DNA of 64,000 bases from Atriophallophorus winterbourni (GCA_013407085.1 JACCGJ010000337.1:82420-146419); one strand, 5' to 3'. Shown: positions 10,564 to 22,624, counted from the first letter of the stretch. Notes: a model not told the origin generated them from the sequence alone. Numbers and translations are program-made.

Positions 10564-12420
10564 TCTCACAAATGTCTCTACTAAAAACCGTTATTTTGTA
10601 TGGTTAGGTGCGTGTCAAGAAAAACGTTCATATGTGCTTTAGAAGTAAAAATGTCCGAAGAACTTTAACGTTATTCAAACGGTCCCAATATGCAGACTGA
10701 AACTTAAACTTAAGTTAATCCGACTGTGTGTCCATCTATTCCCATGCAAAATTGGACTCAAAGCAACAATGCTTGTGACATGCCGTATACACTGTACATC
10801 TTTAAAATCTTATTGCCTCGCTTTCCTAAATTTCGTGATACCATGCTCCGCAAATTATTAGATCCTACTGTTGGGTCGGTTTCCTTAGTTAGTAGGGTAT
10901 GATGAATTCACAAAATGCCCATTTATAACGCAGATTAAAACAAAAGACACGATATTTTAATAATATTAAAATGCGTTCCGATCATTGGGCAGTCGTAAAG
11001 ATTTCTACGCGGTGATAATAAACATGAAAAACTACACCAGAAATCACCATCATCGAATTAATAACAGTTCTTCGCATGACACTCACCTCTCTATTGAATC
11101 CAGTACACGGGGTAATATTTGGAAATGATATTTATATTCGAATTTTTTTTATGACAGATTTGATTTGATTTGAGAATAACCGTGATCGCCAATGCTGGAG
11201 AACTGCACTCATTTAACGGTAATTTCGTGTGCAACATAATACCTCAAGAATAAATCTGGAATGCAGAAAGCGAGCATCAACCGTAGCGTATCGGATAGAT
11301 CGGTTTCGGAGTCGGAATGCAAAGATAGAAATAGTGTGTCGTCGATGCAGGGGAAAGGAAATTCCGTCTTAAATATTGAAACGATTTGCCAAATTCACTG
11401 ATGATGAGTCTACATAGTATAAAGAGAATCTAAGTCCAAAAATGTTTTGAATTATGACATTCCTCTCAATCAGTGCAGGCGAACGCAAATTTTGGTGTTT
11501 ATACGTTTTCGGATCTAATTCACTTCCATATAGTTCTACAAAAAAGTAATACTTTTTGTATTTCAATTAAAAAGCATTGTAAACCGGGTATCGGAGGCAA
11601 ACCCACTTAACTTTAGATAAATCGTTTTTCACAGTTTAAACCACCCTAGAATGATGCGCGTAAGAATCAGTGAAAACCTGATTACCTGATTTACTCTTGT
11701 ACTGGAAAATCGGAACCAATCTCAAGGAGACACGACTACTTTTTAATTCACCTTTCCGAAAAGGAGCTTATCAACTTACCACTTTGGTGCAACTTTTCAT
11801 CTGTTTTAGAACGGACTCCGCTTCATAAGAGCTGAAGCGTGCAACTGATTAACCGCGTAGATCAACCGATAAACTCACCGCTGCCTCACGACCTTATATA
11901 AGAGATGGCAGTCACGTATGCAAAATTTGTTGAAGGGCGGTAACTCATAAAGTAAGTGACGTTAGCTGCTTTATTCCTCATAATAGAGTTCACATGAAGT
12001 GTAACTTTACTCGGAGTGTTGGTGCGACCACAATCATAAACAAATACGAAGAGTTCGTTATCTATACCACTTATGGAGAAATTCAGTTCTGCATTTGATA
12101 CGTTTTATACGGAGAATAATAGGTTCGTTGAATGAGTTGGAAGTGGATGATGTTGGAAGTGTGATGATCTTGTTTCACCTCAAATTCTAGGAAGACAGCA
12201 AGGCGAAAAATCAATAATAAAATTGAAGGCATGCGAAATACACATTTGGAACACCTGAGCTGCCATCATGATGCACTTTCTCTGAACTGGTCTGTAGCGT
12301 CATTGATTGCGATCAATATTTTCAGTAATTTTGACTCCACATACTGTCTTCTCTCTCATTAGCAATGCTCATGTATTTGTTTGACTACTTTACCAAGTAC
12401 ATATATCATATTTTGATTTG
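10564..12420. other. No recognisable gene
   Basis: This is AT-rich sequence with only short open frames. None shows a known motif or is bounded by convincing splice sites in phase with a neighbour. Confidence 0.5.
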
Positions 12421-12429
12421 CCCGTGCTT

Positions 12430-12640
12430 CGTCTTCTCTATGCGTGGTGACATTTTTGTGGGATTATATATCTCTCCGGATAATACTAATGACAATCAAT
12501 TTTTCAGTTGCTCCATTTCCTCAATCTAGGCGGACGACAATCGACGAATTACAAGAGCGAAATCCTGATTATAGAAGACTTAAATCTACTTAAACAACTG
12601 AAGACCAACCATAATTCTCAGACCACCTACATTTATGAAT
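12430..12640 (+). pseudogene. Possible endonuclease fragment of a non-LTR element
   Basis: Reading across frames gives FVGLYISPDNTND and, after a gap, EILIIEDLNL. This resembles the YRPP and LLVGDFNLP blocks of the apurinic-type endonuclease of CR1/Jockey elements. The match is short and degraded. Confidence 0.35.
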
Positions 12641-12669
12641 ATATACTTTATTCTTACATATCTAGGACC

Positions 12670-13610
12670 CGCTATGCATGATCATTTATTTCCGATGCTG
12701 CTTCTACGTAAGCGATTTTTAAACGATCGATACTGACGGTTTGTTTTTTACATTCCGGTTAATAACGAAATACATGAGATGCCCGCTGAGCACCTTGTAC
12801 GGACCAGTGTTTGGTGGTTAAAGTGGTCGAAGTACATGATCAGCACGTACAAACAAAAAATAACAGGTAAACAAGTCGACTGGGATGTAGAACGGTTGAG
12901 CGTGTTGGCGAGTTGGGATAGCTCGTAATGATTTTATGAAGCTACGAAGGCGACTGATATATTGTGGAGCTGTATGATCTAATGGTGAATCGTAAGAGGT
13001 CAGGAATTCGCCAGGTATGTTGAGTGTACTCTCGTACACCAGTTTAGCAGCTGAGCGACCCATTCCTTTTTGACAGTGTTAAGAATACCAAGTAGCACGA
13101 AGGGCAATGACTCGGACCAACATTCTGAATTCCTGTGACACATGATTGCGGTTTTAAGTTGACGGTGATATCTTCAGACTAAGCCATTTGAAGAAGGGTG
13201 GTAGGCTGTAGTTTGTAAATGCTTCGTGTCGAGTGTTTTATTCAATTCCCAAAAAAGGGTTGATTGAAATTGGGGACCTCTGTCAGTGGTTATAGTGTTC
13301 GGTACACTAAAAAAGCTTAGCAATGTTGAACCAAAGTTTTCGCAACCGTTTCTGCACTGATATCTGGGATGGCTAAAGTTAATGGCCAACGAGCGAAACG
13401 GTCGACGCAGGTCAATATATAGGAGCAACCGTTAGAGACAGCTAATGGACCAACGAAATCCAAGTGAAATTGCTGAAAGCTCTCCGTAACATGTGGAAAT
13501 ATACCAGGGGCCCCGATGATGTGACATTGGACTTTGCCCTGCTGACATCGGACGCAACTGTTCAGCCATAGAGGAAAATATTCGTAGCTCAGGGTGTGGA
13601 TGGTGTTCAC
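12670..13610 (-). pseudogene. Ty3/Gypsy element C integrase
   Basis: The zinc-binding end (SCVRCQQGK) is at about 13530-13560, the first catalytic Asp in FHLDFVGP at about 13455-13478, and the second in ITTDRGPQF at about 13265-13290; HLQTTAYHPSSNG follows. The C-terminal domain reads FVRADHVLRPL and KPSVSIDRLK (about 12735-12830). The frame changes several times. Confidence 0.85.
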
Positions 13611-14145
13611 CTCGTGTTCGTCGAGCTTGCGTAGTTTTTCTTGGATGTTTCGTCATCAGGCTAGATGACATCATCAGCAAAACTTCTTTTGAATCGTCTT
13701 GTAGTTGGAATTCGTTGGTTATTATACCATTTGCCTGTCCGTTTACGGTCACTCCCGCGGATTGGTCGAGTCCATGTTATGCCTTCTCCGTGAGCGGTTT
13801 CTCATTGTTCCATATGTTGCAGCCAGTTGAAGATGCTGGTTAATTGAATTTGTTGTTGAGTGCCACGCTTCCAAAAATTCTCGCGCCCGTCGGTGGTTTC
13901 CTCTGACTAATATTCTTGTGCGGTCCCAGTCGAACTGATGCCCAAATTGATCAACGTGTATTGAAATCAGTGAATTCCGGTCATATCTGCGTACGGCTAA
14001 CTGGTGTTCATGTAATCCTGTGATAGGGTTGCGACCCGTTTGTCCGACGTAGTTCCTTTCGCAGTCTCTGTATGAAATCTTGTAGACGATATTCGACTGT
14101 TCGGACGCAACTCTCTGTTCAAAGTTCATTGTGTTTATGCATGTC
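13575..14145 (-). mobile_element. Penelope-like element fragment (family 1) inside Gypsy C
   Basis: The minus strand encodes a GIY-YIG endonuclease piece (13749-14129): VYKISYRDCERNYVGQTGRNP followed by HEHQLAVRR and HVDQFGHQFDWDRTRIL. In Penelope-like elements this domain follows the reverse transcriptase. The 3' part (13600-13750) includes a hammerhead ribozyme motif and ends at the same TGAGCTACGAATATTTT seen in the 29-kb copy. The RT itself is absent. The insertion has cost the host about 11 integrase codons. Confidence 0.8.
13633..13684 (-). ncRNA. Hammerhead ribozyme motif (Penelope family 1)
   Basis: The conserved core CTGATGA (13671-13677) and GAAA (13648-13651) enclose a perfect 6-bp stem II, GTCATC with GATGAC. 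Stem I can form as TTG/CAA beside the core plus AGTTT/AAACT. Stem III is minimal (ACAT in this copy, ACGT in related copies). One extra base sits between CTGATGA and stem II. Penelope-like elements are known to carry hammerheads in their terminal repeats. Confidence 0.65.
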
Positions 14146-14719
14146 AGACGAAAGTTAACGAGAGGTAATCAGCTTTCGAGTAGCTTGAACCACGGTATGC
14201 AAATGCTCGAATAATGTACGTCTCAAATTTGGAAAGGATTATTGGACGGGCTTCACCAGTAGGCATGTCGCACACCAGATAAGCATTAGAATTAGTTATC
14301 GGAATACGGCGGATTTTACCCAATTGTGATGTTATGAACCGATTTATTATAGGGTAACTTTGCTGTGAACGTGCTAAATGTTCAAAGTCGATTCCAGGCA
14401 GGTCGATAGCACCTAACAGAATCCGCGAAAAGGTATCCGAAACTGTGTTTGACAAGCCGAAAAGATATCGAATGTCGCTCGTGAATTTTGAGATATAGTT
14501 CAAGTGACGTATTTCTCGAGGCAAACATCGATCTAATGGTACAGCAAGAACAAAAGTTAAGGGCTTGTGATGTGTCCATACTGTGAAATCACTGCCTTCA
14601 TGCAAATGTCTAAAATGTCGTGTCGCATAAAAGATAGCCGGTAACTCACGACCGAACGTACTGCATCGAGTTTGAGCTGGTTGTAGACGAAGAAAAAAGA
14701 AAGCGAGTGGCTTGGTCAT
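14144..14719 (-). pseudogene. Ty3/Gypsy element C RNase H and tether
   Basis: A 191-codon open stretch contains GRELPAIFYATRHFRHLHEG, the FTVWTHHKPLTF block and CLPREIRHLNYI, typical of the RNase H domain of Gypsy elements. The linker to integrase follows and stops where the Penelope fragment begins. Confidence 0.85.
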
Positions 14720-14876
14720 ATTCTTTGCTTTTGTTAAAGGACTGCGTCGACTGGTTCTTGTGATGTGCCTGTAGCAAGAGACAACTGAGCATTGAGGTTC
14801 GTTGATAGGTAACTCGGTGAAGTAACTTTGTTTAGAGCATATTTGAGTTGCTCGAAAGATTTGATGGCTTCGTCAT

Positions 14877-15652
14877 TCATTTTAAATTCACGTTTTTCCA
14901 CATAACAAATGAGTCAATGGTTGTAGAATTAAAGCACATTGTGGAATAAAGCGTCCTTGATAGTTGACCAAACCCAAGGAACGTTTTACTTGACGGATAG
15001 AGCTGGGACATGGATAATATTGGATAGCTGAGAGTTTTTTGATGTAACGGTTTTATACTGGAAGTATCAATTTGGTGTCCAAGAATTTCGACAGAACTCA
15101 CACCAAACAGACATTCATCAGTATTAACCACAAGGCCGTAGTGGGATAGACGTTGAAATACTTCACGGAGGTGTTCAAGATGTTCAGTGGGATTTGCATC
15201 AGCGATTAGGGCATCATCAATGTACATGTAAACAAAAGATAGATCGAGGAAAACTTGGTCCATGAATCTCTGGAAAATCTGTGCAGCATTGCGTAGACAA
15301 AATAGCATCCTGAGAAAATCGACCAGACCGAATTGAGTGGTGATGACAGTTTTGGAAATATCTTCGTCAGCTACTGGAATTTGAACACAGATTTTCCGTG
15401 TAGAGACAATGCAAAGTCATGTATGTGCGGAATAGGATATCGATCTGTGATCGTTACACGATTCAAAGCACAATAATCACCACACGGACGCCAGGCGTCT
15501 GGTTTGTTCTTTCCGACCATGCGAAGTGCTGTGGCCCAAGGTGAATTTGATGGACGGATTATTCCGAGTTTCATCATATGCTCCAATTCTCGTTTGGCAG
15601 TTTCAAGATCGTTAGGCGCCACTGCGTGGTCTACTGAAAACCGGGGGTCCAC
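14877..15652 (-). pseudogene. Ty3/Gypsy element C reverse transcriptase
   Basis: The N-terminal half (15371-15652) has [11 protein letters not shown] and [12 protein letters not shown]. The second half (14877-15308) has LRNAAQIFQRFMDQV, an intact FVYMYIDDALI box (YIDD at 15212-15223) and LFGVSSVEILGHQI. Between them a deletion of about 31 nt near 15385 removes the motif A segment with its catalytic Asp and shifts the frame, as seen by comparison with element A at about 4027-4057. Confidence 0.85.
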
Positions 15653-15859
15653 GAGTTAAAATATGGTGTTTGATGACATTCTACAGAGAAGTTTCGTGTG
15701 CAAAGGGTTTGAAGATATCCGAATATCCCCTTAGGAGAGAAACGCAATTCGAATAGTTTGTATGAGTGAATCACACGAATAGCCGATGGCGTTAATCTTT
15801 GTAACATTGTCAATGAATTTTCGTGTACTCACGTTGACTGAAAGAATAAAGTGTGAGAG

Positions 15860-16160
15860 GAAATAGGCGCCCATGATAGGGGTTTCGACATCGGAAACAG
15901 TAAAGAGCCATCAAACGTTACGTCGCAGACCGAGGTCGATAGAGAGTGATCGTTGGCCTTATGTGGCTATTCGTTTGCCGTTCGCCGCTTGTATGGTCAA
16001 GGAAGAGTGGTTCCTGTTTTCTATGTTTGCAGGTGGGATGACGCTCAGTTTGGCTCCCTTATCGATCAGCAAACGCATCTTTGTTGAACCATCAGTGACG
16101 CAAAATAAGCGGCTGGTGTTATTGACAGTCAGAGCTGCCGCTTATACCGCCTGGCTTCGC
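15860..16160 (-). pseudogene. Ty3/Gypsy element C protease
   Basis: The active-site block reads LLIDKGAKLSVIP, so the usual DTG is DKG (16055-16063), which should abolish activity. Element A still has DTG at the matching place. Confidence 0.7.
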
Positions 16161-16859
16161 GGTTTCCCCGATTGTGATTTTGTATTTTCAAGATGCATGG
16201 GGTTCTTTCCACTGAGAGAACGGCTTCAACTTTTGTTCAAGTGTTGAATTTTTAAAGTCAAATTGCTGATCTGGGATTTTAAATCATATATATACTTGTT
16301 CAAGTCTGCGCCGGAAGTACAGGGGTTTAGGGTCAAACTTCCATGTCTCCTGTAACTGTAACAAATGGCGTAAGTGTTGTGAAGGTGTTCGATCTTCTAG
16401 CCCAGAGCTGGATAAGTGTTTTCGCAAGTTTTGCTCATTGGTGGAACCAATTCAAGAAATAATCGCAGATTTGAGCTTATCGTAAGGATCTATGGCAGGT
16501 TAAACATAAATTAAACCAATCAATCAATTAAATATATCTTGTTTGGTTCAGAATGCTTGTATATATTTATATGTCTACTAGCGTATTTTGGTTTGAGCAA
16601 TTTGTAGCACAGGCAAATAAAATTGTCCTCATGCGAGCCTACATTATATAACAGGAGTGCACCACCAATTTAAGCACTTATTTTGAATTGGATCCAGTAT
16701 ATCGACACAGTCACACTTTTCCTTGAACCATCAAAAGTGATTTAACTCAGTCGGTTTAGGTTGTCAAAAATGGAGTCGTCACTTAATAATACGATTTTAG
16801 GTAAAAAAAACACTTACCTTACATTTTTGGTGCTTTGTGTCTATGTACCTTCATTGAAA

Positions 16860-17575
16860 AATCTACTGGAATCATTGTCTAAATATTTTAATCGTGTTGA
16901 TCACTCTTTATTGTTCCGAAAGCTGCAGGATGTTGACAACATAGGAAATCTACTGAAATGGTTCACAGATTACCTGTGTCAGAAGAGATGGCGAAATTTC
17001 TCGAACAATTGAAGGTACCGGTGGTGCATACAAGGTTTATTACTTGGTCAAATATTTATAAATGATCTACCGAAACTAGTAGGATTTAAAATTGTTCTTT
17101 TACGCGATGATCTAAAAATATGGATGAAGGTTGACTCTGTTGAGGATTGTCTTGTTTTACAACCGGACATAACTAAACAGCACCAGTGGTTAATTATGAA
17201 CAAACTGCCTTTCAAATTCCGCGAGTGGAAAATGTAGAACCCGGCAGTCACCAGTATATCGCAGAAAGATCTCGGTGTCTGGGTGTGCGGAAAATTGAAA
17301 AACAGTCTTCAGTGCGAGGATGTCTGTAAGCGTGTAACGTACTCGGCTGAATCAGACAAATTTTCAGAAGTTTCTCAGTGCACTCATTGTCAAAGGTACT
17401 GAATACATACAAACGTGCAGTTGTGGGCAATACAGTATAAGCTTGGACACCTTGAACGGAAAAAGTCATCTTGCTAATTGAAAGGGTTTATCATAAGTGG
17501 ACTATAACAATTATTGAATTGCATAATCTACCATTTGATGAGCGACTGGCTATACTCACACTCTGGAGCGCAGGC
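16860..17575 (+). mobile_element. CR1/Jockey-like RT remnant
   Basis: Fragments of a non-LTR RT run across frames: FNRVDHSLLFRKL (about 16888), FINDLPKLVGFKIVL followed by a damaged catalytic box LRDD (about 17095-17110), NKLPFKFR, and the C-terminal LIERVYHKW and LPFDERL. It is heavily decayed. Confidence 0.7.
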
Positions 17576-17639
17576 ACATCCGAGCTGAATAACAGTTTCT
17601 ATCGTTTATGTTCAATAATACTGTGTTGGCCTCAATTTA

Positions 17640-18645
17640 CTGAAAAGCCTTAGTGCTTTTAGTTTGTCTAAATGTTTGTTTGCGCTTGCAAAGCGATTTG
17701 GATGTATTGAACAGCTGGTCGGAGCGAAACAAACTTCCATTCAACTTCCGAAAGTGTAAAATGTTGCAAATAGGCAAAGATTTCCCATTCTCATAAAACC
17801 TTGGATCAAACCAACTTGAATGGACAACCAAAGAAAAAGACCCCGGTGTATGGATTAGTGGAAGTCTTGAGAATAGCATGCAATGCGAAGCTGTGTTCAA
17901 CCGAGCAAGCCGCATGCTAGGTATGCTTCGGCGGATTTTCGGACATTTTTCCTGTGAATCATTCCCCGTGCTCATAAATACGTATATTGACCCGGTGATG
18001 GATTACTCAGTGCAAGCTTGGTCACCGTGGCTACAAAAGGACATCAAGCTGCTTGAGAGGATTTATCACAGAGCAACCAAAATGGTTGGCTGCCTCCGCA
18101 AACTACCATATGAGAATCGACTTGAACATCTTAATTTGGATACATTGCTTCGCAGACGAGTTAGATTTGATCTAATCCTAACATACAAAACAATGAACTC
18201 AAAGACGCACCCTCTGAGGCATCTATTTCGCCTCCGGTCAAGCCATATCATACGTACTCACCCATTGGCATTTGATATTCCACATTCCCACCGGAACGCC
18301 CGTCGGTTCTTCTATTCGGTGCGCGTTTGTTTCTTATGGAACTCCCTACCGTCAGATGTTGTCCAATCATCTAGTGAAAGGATTTTCAGGAACAAATTGG
18401 ATATATTTATGCGTAGTAATTCCACCCTACATCCCGTTTATATAACATGATCTTTTTCGAAACGAATAATTTTTTTTCATCACACAGCGAAAATACATGG
18501 CATTTTTTCAACTACCAAACTGTCGATCTTCCTAATGACTCAATTTATTTTGTATATATATATTTATTGTCCTTATACGAATATCCTGTGGTGTTGTACA
18601 GCTACGAGCTTTAATATACCATAAATTCTTGAATCTTGAATCTTA
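17640..18645 (+). mobile_element. CR1/Jockey-like element, C-terminal RT and tail (family 2)
   Basis: A long open part (17878-18450, 190 codons) carries the C-terminal domain after the RT: NRASRMLGMLRRIF, DPVMDYSVQAWSPWL, LLERIYHRATKMV, LPYENRLEHLNLDTL and IPHSHRNARRFFYSVRVCFLWNSLP. The upstream segment LNSWSERNKLPFNFRKCKML is in the same frame as far as one stop. The 3' end has tandem TTGAATCT units (about 18628-18643), which mark the element's tail. It is 5'-truncated and relatively young. The same family lies in reverse at 36211-37690. Confidence 0.85.
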
Positions 18646-18649
18646 AAAT

Positions 18650-19593
18650 ACCCCATCTCCAGGTCAAAATTGGAAATTCTTTTGATCCTCCTCTGAAACA
18701 CAGTTACGCAAACATGGAAGTACGATTTGTTTCAATTTTTTACGATATCCTGTGACAGTGTACATATATTTTTATTTTTGCATCATAAATCTTTAGTCTT
18801 AGGGAAAACCTGGACAAAGTGTACCGTTAGGCAAGGTATAGCTCTACTTAAATTCATCTCGCAACTTCTGCGATGGCATCGTTTTTCACATCGAATTGCC
18901 CTAGCGCAATGGATGGATGTAAAAACGGGAAACTGCAGAAATCGGTTAAAAATGGCTCGAATGGCTTAAAACAAAATGTCGGAATTAGTGCCGATCAAAA
19001 CAGAGACTGTGAAACTGACAATGCATTTGTTTTCGCAAAACCAAAGCCTTAATAACTGTAGATCACCGCTCAAATTTCATTCTTTAGACAAGTATTGAAT
19101 TGATTCGTATGCACGATACTCATTTTGCTGTACAATTCGACAATTTTCCACTACCGAGCGGATTCAAAACAGTCGACGATATTCAGCCTATGAAAATTGG
19201 TTGAAGTTTAAAAACGGCATACTTTTAGTCGCTCTCTCTAATTATGGTCACTGGAAATCTTTGACATACGATTGGTTCTGATCCACAGCTTCCGTAATTG
19301 TTAATGCTCAAGACGAAAAACTGTCGAGACTTTCGTAGTTCTACCAACAAATGTAAACGCCTAACTTAATTTCAGTGCTGGAATTAAGGTCAAGCACTCA
19401 GCTATTGAATATCAACTAGTGTAAGCGCAACTCGTTCCTCAGCGTTCCTCCCGAATAGGACTGTTTAGTCATTTGAAACGCTGCAGAGCATGACATCGCC
19501 AACCGCTCGGCAGCCCATCGAGCGAAAGAGGTCAACAACAATATGCTTTAGGCCCTCGTTTACTGAAGTCCATCAGTGATCCCGTTGTAAGAA

Positions 19594-19678
<85 letters not shown>

Positions 19679-20080
19679 ATTCATCTAGAGCATCTGGAAA
19701 CGAACTTGAGATGTCAAAAGTTTGCTTTGATCCTCGAAATCCTGAATCAAAAGATTCGAACGTAAAGTTCTTATCATTAATCTCCCATCAATCATCCAAA
19801 AGATGTGCAGCCTACGCTGGTCATGTTTACGAGCACAATAAAATAGCGAAAATGTTTGTGGCATAGTACAAGAGCTAATCGCTAAATTGAATTCAAGGCA
19901 CATGATGCAATTGAAAAAATGCAACAGCCATTGGGTCTCAACAGCAAGAAATCAATTATATGCATGTATGCTTGTATGGGTGAAATCACAAGTCTAATCT
20001 AGGGAAAGTTCCGCATAGTCGTAAACTATACGAGGTTTAAAATACTATCAGGTTTCCCAATGCTAGACAGATATAATAAT
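18650..20080. other. No gene seen; contains a tetranucleotide microsatellite
   Basis: Apart from the TATC repeat at 19596-19678, nothing recognisable was found on either strand. Confidence 0.5.
19596..19678. repeat. (ATCT)n microsatellite
   Basis: About twenty uninterrupted tetramers. Confidence 0.95.
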
Positions 20081-20084
20081 AATA

Positions 20085-20240
20085 ATTTTTTCTTGTATAT
20101 CTAAGGCATGCCAAGCATGATAGAATAGAATGAAAATAGGAATGGCACTGAAAGTCCTACGTGTTTCCGCATGAAACTCCCTACTACCGACCAGTCGATT
20201 TAGCACCGTATTCACTGCACAGCACAGGAATACAGCAACA
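20085..20240 (+). repeat. Short interspersed repeat R1 (diverged copy)
   Basis: It aligns with the 3' two thirds of the R1 repeat at 43100-43305. The shared order is TAGATAGATATGAG-like, GGAATGG, a block near GTTTC-GCATG, then GATTTAGCACCGT and GCACAGCAC. It follows a short (AAT)n run at 20071-20085. Confidence 0.5.
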
Positions 20241-20404
20241 TTACACACGTGATAATAAAAATGAGTGTAAAGTGAATGCAACAAGCATTGTATTTCGATA
20301 GGTTCCCATTAGGTTTTGCACACAATCACTTCCTCGAATTTATGATCCACTATTTCACCGTAAACGCGACAGAAGATTTTGCAATTACATAATTCATCAC
20401 ACGT

Positions 20405-20635
20405 TAGCGATCGAAAAAATCACACAATGGGTCGACTAAACTGGTGAATAGTAGATCGCATAATTTTCGACGGTCATCGTTTGTCGTTTTCAACTGACTG
20501 ACAACCAACTGGCATTGCTCCGTGGAATCCGCTTGCGACAAAATATCAGGGTCAAATTCGAAGTGAACCCCACTCAATATTCCCCAACCGCTGCCCAATT
20601 TACAGGCGATAATCGCTGGGTCACAGGAATTCTCA
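20405..20635 (-). CDS. HLCS: Biotin-protein ligase (holocarboxylase synthetase) exon, end of N-terminal domain
   Basis: A polypyrimidine tract and CAG acceptor (20636-20638) open an exon whose translation contains PAIIACKLGSGWGILSGVHFEFDP. Biotin-protein ligases of fungi and animals have this strand-turn pattern (AxxxCxxGxGxxxLxGxHxEF) at the end of the N-terminal amidotransferase-like domain. The frame then gives a charged helix (TNDDRRKLCDLLF) and reaches TAA at 20405. Whether it stops there or is spliced near 20405-20440 is not clear. It pairs with the exon at about 22184-22621 upstream on the same strand. The ligase (biotinylation) domain was not found in the window. Confidence 0.6.
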
Positions 20636-20689
20636 CTGCAACAAAAAAGAAACAATAGGGAAAAATGATAACACGATCCGGGCAAACAT

Positions 20690-21385
20690 TATATCCACAG
20701 CTATTAGCCCACTTCGAGATGAAATCATCTTAAGCTTGTTAAAAATGAACACGATCATGGCCAGCTGGCGCTGACGAATAGCTCAACTGATCTCGACGGT
20801 GTTAGGTGTAACCCGAGGGTTTTCTCTGGGCTGTTTGATGGTGAGGTCATTTAGATGGAATGGATAGACTGCTAGTTGATTACGTTCCGTGGTCTACATA
20901 GCATCCTTAGACTGACAAAGTTTCTATCAGAGAGGAAATGATACCAAAACCGTGCTTGAACCAATAATAATCCATTCGAAATCAATGTTGCAACACGATT
21001 CACAATTAATTGCAAGCTGAATAAAATTCCCATTTTTGTGAGTTAGAGATGATTCGAACACGATCATGAGTAAGTGATTTCCACCTTGAGCTTGATATTG
21101 ATCACAATCGTTGTTTGTTTTTCACTTTCTTGTACGTGCATTGTGGAGCTTGATGTGAAATACCGAAAAGAATATCATGTGCTCTACAAGCTGATTAGTC
21201 GCAAAGGTTGCATTATCAAGCTATGTGAATTCAATCAGATTTTCTATAAAAATAGAACAGCATGGTTTATTTTTCCCATTCGCAAAGGCGGTGACCGTTC
21301 AGATGCAGTGAATCATAGACCTAAGCGATACTAGTGGTAGTGACCGTGTACAACATGAGTGTCTGGAATGTCAAAATACTTTAAA
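20690..21385. other. No recognisable gene (intron of the biotin-ligase gene)
   Basis: Lies between the two recognised exons of the minus-strand gene. A third exon linking the domain halves should lie between 20640 and 22180; it was not identified. Confidence 0.4.
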
Positions 21386-21389
21386 TTAA

Positions 21390-21950
21390 GCACAGCACGG
21401 TTTTCCAAGAAATCGATACGAGCTTTCTTACTACTTTTGACATTTGGGCTAGTACACTTGATTTAATCCACATTATACAAGGTTTCACCTTCGATAATTT
21501 CAAAGCTATTGATCGAGTCAAACATGATTTTCTAATAAAAAGCTGGATGCGAAATCTCGTCTGGACTGCCACGCAAAAAGCTTTTTGTATCTGGGTCGAA
21601 TGTAAATTTAAGCCATTACCACACGATGTGTAATAAAGCAAGCCGTATCTTGGGTCTACTTAAACGGATATTCATGAGTATTTTGTTGAATATGATACCC
21701 AAATTACTAGCTAAATATGTGCAGCCACATATCGAATATTCAAAGCCACGATTACGGAAGGATATTGAAATTCTTGTCAGGATTTATCTTCGTGCAACCA
21801 GGTAGCTCTCGTGCTACAAGAATTTGCCAATACGTGAATGAATCTTTAAACTCAAACTATCACATCTTACACGCAAACATTCAAAGGCTTTGGCTTTATA
21901 TCATGTTCTGTTTTTGAGTTGAGAACAATTTACAGATAATCATATGTGGT
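21390..21950 (+). mobile_element. CR1/Jockey-like RT remnant
   Basis: Pieces of the RT and its C-terminal domain are visible in different frames: FKAIDRVKHDFLIKSW (about 21502-21545), then NKASRILGLLKRIF (about 21634-21672), AKYVQPHIEYSKP and LVRIYLRATR. It sits in the biotin-ligase intron. Confidence 0.65.
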
Positions 21951-22149
21951 TTATAAAATACGTGACTTACTACGTGTAAAGGACTTTAATTCCGTCCCAA
22001 TTCTTCGTTTGGAATGTACATCCACCATTGAAATATACATTGATAGTGTTGGGCAATCCAGACGTTAGTGCACATTTGATAGACACAGCCCTTGAACCGA
22101 TCTCTGAATTATAAACGAACCCAGGGTAATATGGCCCAATTGCTGCACC

Positions 22150-22621
22150 TGATAACCTTTGGTGTCAAGCAATGATGACCAACCTTCAAAAAGTTGAATG
22201 AATCTTGGTCCGCAAACCTCCAAGGGTCCATTTTTGTCAAAAATACACTGTCCCGATGCAAAATAAGCCCCGGCACAAATACCGAGATACCTACCACCAT
22301 TTTCAATATAGCGGCGAATCACACGGCATCCGAACGGGGTAACTGATTTCAAAAATCCCTGGTCGTATCCACCTCCGAAGCACAAGAGAATCGTGTCGTT
22401 CAGATTGTTCTCTGACCTGAGCTGTTCCCCATTTGTGTGGATAAGTTTATTCAGTCCCGTGTGGGACACCAACGCGTTCGAGAGTTGTTTGAAGCTATGT
22501 TCAGAAAACCCAAGATCACAGTATATTTGAATGAATTTGCGTGACATTAGCTTGCAGGCCAATTCTAACGCCAATTTGGCTCGAAGCGTATAATAAAGTT
22601 GATTATCACCGTCCGACACAC
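22150..22621 (-). CDS. HLCS: Biotin-protein ligase (holocarboxylase synthetase) exon, amidotransferase-like domain
   Basis: The open frame covers most of a class I glutamine-amidotransferase-like domain as found at the N terminus of biotin-protein ligases. The opening strand is SRKFIQIYCDLG, the FGGGYDQGF turn follows, then the nucleophile elbow GGRYLGICAGAYFASG and the NGPLEVCGPRFIQLF segment. The enzyme attaches biotin to carboxylases in cytosol and mitochondria; this domain is thought to modulate it. An in-frame stop lies just 5' of 22621, where a plausible acceptor (ACATATAG) occurs, so the true start lies upstream or is the internal Met at about 22550. Similarity fades after about 22184; a donor (GAAG|GTTGGT) fits there. 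The open frame itself runs on to 22065. Confidence 0.6.
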
Positions 22622-22624
22622 TCT

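Larger units (their letters stand above)
12670..16510 (-). mobile_element. Ty3/Gypsy element C, minus strand, lacking LTRs
   Basis: From right to left it holds a Gag C-terminal piece (about 16250-16510), protease (about 15860-16160), RT (14877-15652), RNase H (14144-14719) and integrase (12670-13610). The order and motifs match element A. A Penelope-like fragment interrupts it between RNase H and integrase (13575-14145). Frameshifts and stops are frequent. No LTR was recognised at either end. Confidence 0.85.

Noticed and set aside
11760..11805. Seven-codon ATG micro-exon with a GTAAGT donor on the minus strand
   Set aside because: No downstream exon in phase and no similarity; splice-like sites of this quality occur by chance.
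19596..19678. Tetranucleotide array as a CRISPR or satellite array
   Set aside because: It is a plain microsatellite without spacers.
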